Positions 15,914-21,082 of a stretch of 21,082 bases of DNA are shown in pieces. The notes below the pieces were generated by a model, which searched no databases, had not been told where the DNA came from, and worked only from the letters and a program-made list of their open reading frames with translations. The position numbers and the translations under genes were made by a program. The stretch lies in the NCBI GenBank assembly GCA_003153875.1, contig PMBY01000193.1, positions 1 through 21,082 on the forward strand. Reading direction: 5' to 3'. The stretch comes from Myxococcales bacterium (GTDB taxonomy: Bacteria > Myxococcota > Polyangia > Fen-1088). The first letter of the stretch is position 1, and each line of letters begins with the position of its first letter.

Positions 15914-18900
15914 ATGCGGCCCCTTATCACCGTGCTGGTCCATCTACACCGTGAGTGGCATCTCGTCTGCCCGGCGCTACGCAGTGCCGTGCTCGCCGCC
16001 CAAGAGGCCGCCCGCCACGGCGTCGGCTGCCGACTTGTGGCCGTCATCGATCGCGGTGACGAGGAGACGCGCGTGCAGGTCTCCTGCTTCCGCTCCCAGC
16101 TTGACGCCGTCTACGACGTCGACTTCGGCGATCTCGCGCGCGCCCGGAATTTCGGCATTGCCCACGTCGACACGACGTACTTCGCCTTGCTGGACGGCGA
16201 CGATCTGTTGGACCGCGACTGGCCGTGGAAGGGGGTCTGCTATCTGGAGGAGCTGGGCGACGAGCGTGCCGTGGCGCATGCCGCGGTCCGGATGAGTTTC
16301 GGTGCGGAGTACTCCGGCCGAATCCAGTTTTCGACCGACAGCCCGCTGTTCAACCCGCTCAACCTGATCGCCTCCTGGCACTACGCCGCCGACGTCATCG
16401 CGCGCACCGACCTCTACCGGCGGCTGCCTTTCGTGCCGTGGGACATGGACCACAACCTGGGTGCGGAGGACTGGCTTTGGACCTGCGAATCCATCGTGGA
16501 AGGCATCCGGCACGTCATCGTGCCCGAGACGGCCTACTTCTACCGGCGGCAGCTCCGCTACGTCGGACTGGGGGGCTTGCGCGGGTTCACCTTCAGACCG
16601 ACCCGCCTGCTCGAACCGGCGAGGGTCCCGGCACTGGACGCGGCCTATCCCTCGGCCGCGATCCGCTTCGCGGATCGCGCCACGCGGCCCGAGGGAGAGC
16701 GGCAGCGGTGGGCCAGCATGCCGCCGTGGCTGGAAACCAGCGTCGAGCGGGCCTGCGAGCTGGATCTGGCCATTCGTGACCTGCACCCGAGCCACCGCGC
16801 GGTTTACCTGACGACGCCGCCGCTCTTCCCGGCGGTCGGCCATTTCTACCTGAACGTGATGGCTCAACTCGGCGAGGACCACGCGCGCATCGTATTCATC
16901 TGCGACCGCCTCGCTCCTGAAAACCTGGCGCTGCTCGAGGATTTCCTGGCGGCGCACCGGCAACGGAAGGCTCCTGCCCTCGACGTGCTCATCGTTGCGC
17001 TCGGCCCGACCAGCGACGGGTCTGCTCGGGCGGCGCCGGCCCTCGGCGACAGTGCGGCTGGGCCGGACGCGCCCTGGCTGCGCCTGCGGCACGTGGATCT
17101 GGGCGCAGAACCGTCCTTCGCACGCCTCGCGTGGCCGGAACAGTGCAGTCTGCTCGTCCGCCTCGTCCTCCAGGCCCGGCCCGCCCTCGTCGTCAACTTG
17201 GACAGCGTATTCTTCGACAGCCTCATCGCAAGCTGGGGTCCGGCGGTCGCGAGCGGCGGAACCCGCACGGTCCGGGTGTCCCGCGCGCGACACGCGGTGG
17301 ACGGGAGTGACGGCCCCTTGGCGGACTGGCGCAATCTGATCTGCGCCGAGGGGCGCTACTCCCTTGCCTTGTGCCGGAACGCAGAGGTGGCGGAGCACCT
17401 GAACGCGTTCTTCCACGGGAGCGGCCTGCACGCCGTAGCCGCGGACAGGGAAATGGAATCGAACGACGGCCAGTCGATGGGAGCCACACTGCGCGGCTGG
17501 CTGGACGTCGTGCCCGGGGCAGCCGACGCCGGGAAGGACTCCACCGGCGGGCCAGCCCTTCCGCCGGCAGCCCGTCCGGCACGCGAGCCGGACGTCACCG
17601 TCGTCGTGTCCACCCGCTGCGAGGGTTACTACCTGAACCCGATGCTCCGTGCCCTGGCCGCGACGGTCAGCGACGCCGCGGAACACGGGCTGTGCACCGA
17701 GATCGTCATCGCCACCGGCCGACCGGGCCCGCGCACCCACAGTATCCTCATGTCCCTGGCCCGTCGCTGGCCCGAAGCGCGCGTGGTCGAAACCGATCTC
17801 AGCGACCAAGGCGCGATCTTCAACGCCGGCCTGGCAGCGGCTCGCGGCCGTTACCTGGCCGTGATGCCGGCCGCCGAACTTGTGTCGCCCGGCTGGCTGG
17901 CACGCGCCGTCTGCCGCTGCCAGGAAGCCGGAGCAGACGCCATCGTGCACCCGCACGCGGTGGTGGAGTGCGGCGCGGCCCTCCGCATCGGCTACCAACC
18001 TGACATGGAATCAGCGGCCTGCGATCTTGCTCACCTGGCGTTTCACGAGACCTGGACCGCGCACGCCCTCGCCTCGCGGGAGCTGTTCCAACGCCTCCCG
18101 TACCGGGGAATGCCGGCCGGGTGCGGGTACGGACACGCCACCTGGCACTGGAACTGCGAGACCGTGGCGCAGGGATGCCGGCACCTCACGGTTCCAGATA
18201 CCGCCGTCTACCGGCGAGCCGCGGGCTCGCTGGGCGAGAGCATTCCGACGCTCGGGAGGCCCGAGTTCCTCACCCTGCCGCCGTCGCGCTTCTTCTCCGC
18301 GCGCGCCTGGCTGCGACAGGGAGTGGCCGAGGGGCGAGCGCTCGACATCCCCGCGCAGTGGGACGAGCTGGCTTATCTGAACGCAAATCCCGACGTCGCG
18401 CGGGCCGTGGGCACGGGCGCGTATTCGTCGGGGTACGCCCACTACCGGCTCCACGGACGGAGAGAGGGACGGGTGGCCGTGGACAAGACTGGGCTCGCGG
18501 CCGCACGGCAGCCGCCGCCCGCGGACTGGGACGACGCTCGCTATCTCGGCATGTACCCCGATGTGGCGCAAAAAGTGGCGGCGGGCGTATGGCGGTCGGG
18601 CTACGCGCACTATTGCCTTTTCGGTCGGCGCGAGAGTCGCGCGGCGGCGTGGACTGCCACGGCCGCACTCGGCGGCCCCGCTGCGCCAGCGCGAGCCCCG
18701 CGCGAGCAGCGCCTCCCGACAATTCCTGCGTGGTTGCGGCGGCGCTTGTCCGCGCGCTCGCCCTGTCTCGACCGGTTTCTGGAAGCCGCCTCGGGCGCAC
18801 CGTCTCACGCGGCACCACCGCTGTCGCGGGTTCTCGACCAGGAGATGCGGACGCTGGCGGAGATGGACCCCGGACTGAAGCCGGAGAGCGTGGGCGCGCC

Positions 18901-20047
18901 CGTGGTCGTGCCGCCAGGCGATCTGTGGGCCGCGAACGTGTACCGAGCGGGTTGGCGGACGGTGGCGGAGGCACGGCCGACCCACATCATCTTGGCGCCT
19001 GCGCTGCGACCGGGTGGGGCCGAGCGGTCCATGGCGCTGTGCCTCGACGCTATCCTGGAGAACCCAGACAACCGGCCTCTGGTCATCACGACGGATTCAC
19101 AAGACCATCCCGGACGGGACCGGTTGCCCTCGCGCTGCACATGGCTGCCGTTTCCCACGCCCGCCCAGGCGCCGGATGAGGAGCGCATGGAGGTGCTGAT
19201 GCGGCTTCTCGTCAACGCCGGCGCACGTACCCTGCATCTGTTCCACTCGCAACTGGGCTGGCAGGCTCTGCAGTGCCACGCGCCGGCCTTGGCGGAGCGC
19301 ATGCGGTTGTTCGTTTCGATCTTCTGCGTGCCTCCGGTCACGACCGGGGTCAACGCCGGGTACGCGCAGCACCTCGGGCCTCTGCTTCCACACCTGGCAG
19401 GGATCTTGCTCGACAACCAAGGCACCGCGACGATGCTGCAGGAGCTGTACGGCGTCCCGCGCGCGCGGCTCGCGGTGCTGCGACATCCAGCGGCGGCTGC
19501 GCCCCGTTTCGCGGGCCCGAGCGCAAACAGCAGACTGGTGCTGTGGGCGGGCCGCCTCGACATGGACAAACGGCCGGACCTGCTCCGAGCCATCGCAGAG
19601 CGGCTGCCCGCACTCCGCTTCCACGTCTACGGGACGCCGGTTCTGGACGACGACTCGGAACTTCGGCGCCTGCGCGCGGTCCCCAACATCGACTACCGCG
19701 GCCCCTTTTCGGGCTTCGACAGCATCGCGACGGCGCCGTACCACTGTTTCCTCTATACCTCCCGCTGTGATGGCCAGCCGAACGTTCTGCTGGAAGCCAT
19801 GCAGTCGGGCCTGCTGGTGGTGGCCTCAGATGTGGGAGCAGTGGCCGAGGTCGTGGGGGACGAGACCGGTGTGCTCGTGCGCCCGGCGGACGAACCTGCC
19901 GCCTACGCAGAAGCGATTGGCCGGACTCTGCGCGACGGCCAAACCTGGCGGCGTGTAGCCGCGAACGGCCAGCGCCACGTCGCCGCGAACTTCACGACCG
20001 CGGCCTTTCGCGAGACCCTGCGAACACTGCCTGGCTACCTGGCGTAG
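15914..20047 (+). CDS. Giant multi-domain glycosyltransferase: GT2 + GT-B-like half + degenerate GT2 + two linker repeats + GT4
   Basis: A 1377-aa protein with several sugar-transfer modules. Residues 1-230 are a GT-A/GT2 domain with TYFALLDGDDLLDRDW (88-103; DGDD 94-97 is the metal site). Residues 295-520 resemble the N-terminal half of a GT-B fold (RAVYLTTPPLFPAVGHFYLN; LVVNLDSVFFDSLI) without a partner half. Residues 560-775 are a second GT2-like domain (VTVVVSTRCEGYYLNPMLRAL) in which the metal site reads MPAAEL. Residues 816-853 and 872-909 are two linker repeats. Residues 1023-1377 are a GT4 domain (ILAPALRPGGAERSM; LVLWAGRLDMDKRPDLL; SRCDGQPNVLLEAMQSG). The ATG 15914 has AAGGA about 9 nt upstream. 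No signal peptide or membrane helix is seen, so it is probably cytoplasmic. It follows the SDR by 94 bp. It probably adds more than one sugar per visit to the growing glycan; donors are unknown. Confidence 0.88.
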   Translation: MRPLITVLVHLHREWHLVCPALRSAVLAAQEAARHGVGCRLVAVIDRGDEETRVQVSCFRSQLDAVYDVDFGDLARARNFGIAHVDTTYFALLDGDDLLDRDWPWKGVCYLEELGDERAVAHAAVRMSFGAEYSGRIQFSTDSPLFNPLNLIASWHYAADVIARTDLYRRLPFVPWDMDHNLGAEDWLWTCESIVEGIRHVIVPETAYFYRRQLRYVGLGGLRGFTFRPTRLLEPARVPALDAAYPSAAIRFADRATRPEGERQRWASMPPWLETSVERACELDLAIRDLHPSHRAVYLTTPPLFPAVGHFYLNVMAQLGEDHARIVFICDRLAPENLALLEDFLAAHRQRKAPALDVLIVALGPTSDGSARAAPALGDSAAGPDAPWLRLRHVDLGAEPSFARLAWPEQCSLLVRLVLQARPALVVNLDSVFFDSLIASWGPAVASGGTRTVRVSRARHAVDGSDGPLADWRNLICAEGRYSLALCRNAEVAEHLNAFFHGSGLHAVAADREMESNDGQSMGATLRGWLDVVPGAADAGKDSTGGPALPPAARPAREPDVTVVVSTRCEGYYLNPMLRALAATVSDAAEHGLCTEIVIATGRPGPRTHSILMSLARRWPEARVVETDLSDQGAIFNAGLAAARGRYLAVMPAAELVSPGWLARAVCRCQEAGADAIVHPHAVVECGAALRIGYQPDMESAACDLAHLAFHETWTAHALASRELFQRLPYRGMPAGCGYGHATWHWNCETVAQGCRHLTVPDTAVYRRAAGSLGESIPTLGRPEFLTLPPSRFFSARAWLRQGVAEGRALDIPAQWDELAYLNANPDVARAVGTGAYSSGYAHYRLHGRREGRVAVDKTGLAAARQPPPADWDDARYLGMYPDVAQKVAAGVWRSGYAHYCLFGRRESRAAAWTATAALGGPAAPARAPREQRLPTIPAWLRRRLSARSPCLDRFLEAASGAPSHAAPPLSRVLDQEMRTLAEMDPGLKPESVGAPVVVPPGDLWAANVYRAGWRTVAEARPTHIILAPALRPGGAERSMALCLDAILENPDNRPLVITTDSQDHPGRDRLPSRCTWLPFPTPAQAPDEERMEVLMRLLVNAGARTLHLFHSQLGWQALQCHAPALAERMRLFVSIFCVPPVTTGVNAGYAQHLGPLLPHLAGILLDNQGTATMLQELYGVPRARLAVLRHPAAAAPRFAGPSANSRLVLWAGRLDMDKRPDLLRAIAERLPALRFHVYGTPVLDDDSELRRLRAVPNIDYRGPFSGFDSIATAPYHCFLYTSRCDGQPNVLLEAMQSGLLVVASDVGAVAEVVGDETGVLVRPADEPAAYAEAIGRTLRDGQTWRRVAANGQRHVAANFTTAAFRETLRTLPGYLA
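18359..18472 (+). repeat. Linker motif repeat 1 in the 1377-aa transferase
   Basis: Encodes residues 816-853. Key blocks are YLNANPDVARAV, SGYAHYRLHG and RREGR. It is paired with a second copy 168 bp downstream. The two share about 20 of 38 residues by eye and the same spacing, showing tandem duplication of a small domain between the GT2-like and GT4 modules. Confidence 0.8.
18527..18640 (+). repeat. Linker motif repeat 2 in the 1377-aa transferase
   Basis: Encodes residues 872-909. Key blocks are YLGMYPDVAQKV, SGYAHYCLFG and RRESR. It has the same length and spacing as repeat 1. It is followed by an Ala/Pro/Arg-rich stretch (about 910-1000) leading to the GT4 domain. Confidence 0.8.
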
Positions 20048-20091
20048 TGCCGCCTCTCGTGAGTTCGTAGCTGGTTGGGCGGCCGGATTGA

Positions 20092-21082
20092 CGGCGGCGG
20101 AGCCGCTTCCTCCAGCTGCCCGAAGTGCCCATCCGACAATTCGTGCTTACGCTGCCTTTCTCGCTGAGATTTCCGTTGGCCTTCGACGGGAAACTGCTGG
20201 GCCAGGTCTTGCGCATCTTCATCGACACCGTGGTGTCCAACTATCGCAAGCGCGTGGCAGATCGGGGTATTGCCGACGGCGAGTCTGGAGCCGTCCAGCT
20301 CGATGGCGTGTACGCCCCTGGGCGCGACGGCGGTGCACCCATCTTCCACCCGGCGCCGGAACTTACCCAAGAGGACGTCCTTGCCATCGTCGCGCGCGCC
20401 AGTAAGCGCATCCTCCGCTTCCTAAAGCGTCGCGGGGTCATCTCCCTCGTGACGGCGCCGGGCGACGGTGAGATCACCGTCGTCACCGACGAAACCATGG
20501 GCGAGAAAGATCCGCTCCTGGCCCGCTTGTTGGCAGCCGCCACCGCTGGCGCCTCGCCAGCCGGCCCTGCGCACAAGCGCGCTCCCGTTCGCATCGTGCT
20601 CGATCCCGACGCCACGCCCGTGGCCAAGGGCAAACTATGCGGCCAGCAAGCCGGGTTTAACCTGCATGCTCAGACCAAAGTCGCCGCCAACGACAAGAAG
20701 GGTCGTGAACACCTGTGCAAGTACATCTTGCGCCCGCCACTCGCCAACGACCGCCTGAAGATCCTCGACGATGGTAACGTGAGGCTGGAGTTCAAGCGCC
20801 CCTGGTCGGATGGCACGTCGTCGGTCGACCTTGCGCCGCTTGCCCTCATTGCCAGGCTAGCCGCGATCATCCCCCCTCCTCGGAGGCATGTCGTCAGATA
20901 TTCGGGGGTCATCTCGTCACACTCCAGCCTCCGCAGCCAAGTCGTCCCAGTCCCCGCCGTCGCCGCGCCCGAAGAAACCGACAAGCCTTCACTGCCACTT
21001 TCACACTACATTTCTTGGAGCCGGCTCCTCAAAAAGACGTTCGAGATCGACACCGTCTGCCCTCGCTGCAAGACCCCTCTCC
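20092..21082 (+). pseudogene. IS91-family transposase remnant (N-terminus missing, HUH motif deleted), runs off window end
   Basis: An open frame from just after a TGA (20089-20091) to the window end, in one phase throughout (330 codons). It matches the IS91/IS801-type rolling-circle transposase: VPIRQFVLTLPFSLRF near its start, FHPAPELTQEDV, ILRFLKRRGVI, EHLCKYILRPPLANDRL (the Tyr region), FKRPWSDGTSS and CPRCKTPL at the edge. Two defects are visible. The N-terminal zinc-ribbon portion normally before VPxRQ is absent. The usual segment between GAV and LDGVY, which contains the FGxxLNLNxHFH metal-binding HUH motif, is missing in frame (junction about 20293-20301). No ATG start is suitable; GTG 20125 is the first plausible codon. 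The element begins within about 45-60 bp of the preceding glycosyltransferase stop, marking an edge of the polysaccharide locus. It is almost certainly inactive. Confidence 0.85.

Noticed and set aside
15977..17998. 673-codon minus-strand open frame opposite the 1377-aa transferase
   Set aside because: Low-complexity Arg/Gln/Glu/Val-rich translation with no recognisable domain, directly antisense to a protein with clear GT motifs. Long antisense frames are expected in high-GC coding DNA.

Overview
This is a high-GC window from a Gram-negative bacterium. It is most likely a Myxococcota (Polyangia-type) chromosome. That placement is an inference from three things: the GC bias, a lipoprotein with a Gly/Ser/Ala/Pro repeat stalk after its lipobox, and very large modular glycosyltransferases. 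No rRNA, tRNA or other taxonomic marker is present to confirm it.

Layout. (1) Positions 1-2709 form a divergent sugar-catabolism pair. On the minus strand is the N-terminal part of a GH94 disaccharide phosphorylase, cut by the window edge; on the plus strand is a GPH-family sugar:cation symporter. The spacer has a plausible promoter and an inverted repeat for the minus gene. (2) Positions 2943-4520 hold a membrane GT-C-type glycosyltransferase. (3) Positions 9753-4551 are a compact minus-strand operon: GT2 transferase, GT4 transferase, ABC-2 polysaccharide permease (Wzm type), short ABC ATPase (Wzt type), then a secreted lipoprotein of unknown function 41 bp downstream. (4) Positions 9913-11175 carry another GT4 transferase on the plus strand, overlapping tail-to-tail with gmd (GDP-mannose 4,6-dehydratase) at 11172-12197 on the minus strand. 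(5) Positions 12393-20047 are a plus-strand row of three genes: an 817-aa GT4 + RgpF-like fusion, a GalE-like SDR whose catalytic Tyr is replaced by Cys, and a 1377-aa multi-domain glycosyltransferase. (6) From 20092 to the end lies a decayed IS91-family transposase that has lost its HUH motif.

Together, positions about 2.9-20 kb look like one cell-surface polysaccharide locus of the ABC-transporter-dependent type. Gmd would supply a GDP-4-keto-6-deoxy-mannose precursor. The GT2/GT4/RgpF-like enzymes would build a glycan on a lipid carrier, and Wzm/Wzt would export it. The parts list (gmd, wzm, wzt, several GT4s, RgpF-like domain) resembles rhamnan-type loci such as the Pseudomonas A-band antigen or streptococcal Rgp. 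However, no reductase completing a 6-deoxyhexose and no initiating phosphoglycosyltransferase is in view. The most unusual items are the 1377-aa enzyme with one intact and one degenerate GT-A domain, the Tyr-to-Cys SDR, the linker motif shared by the two giant transferases, and the lipoprotein at the end of the export operon.
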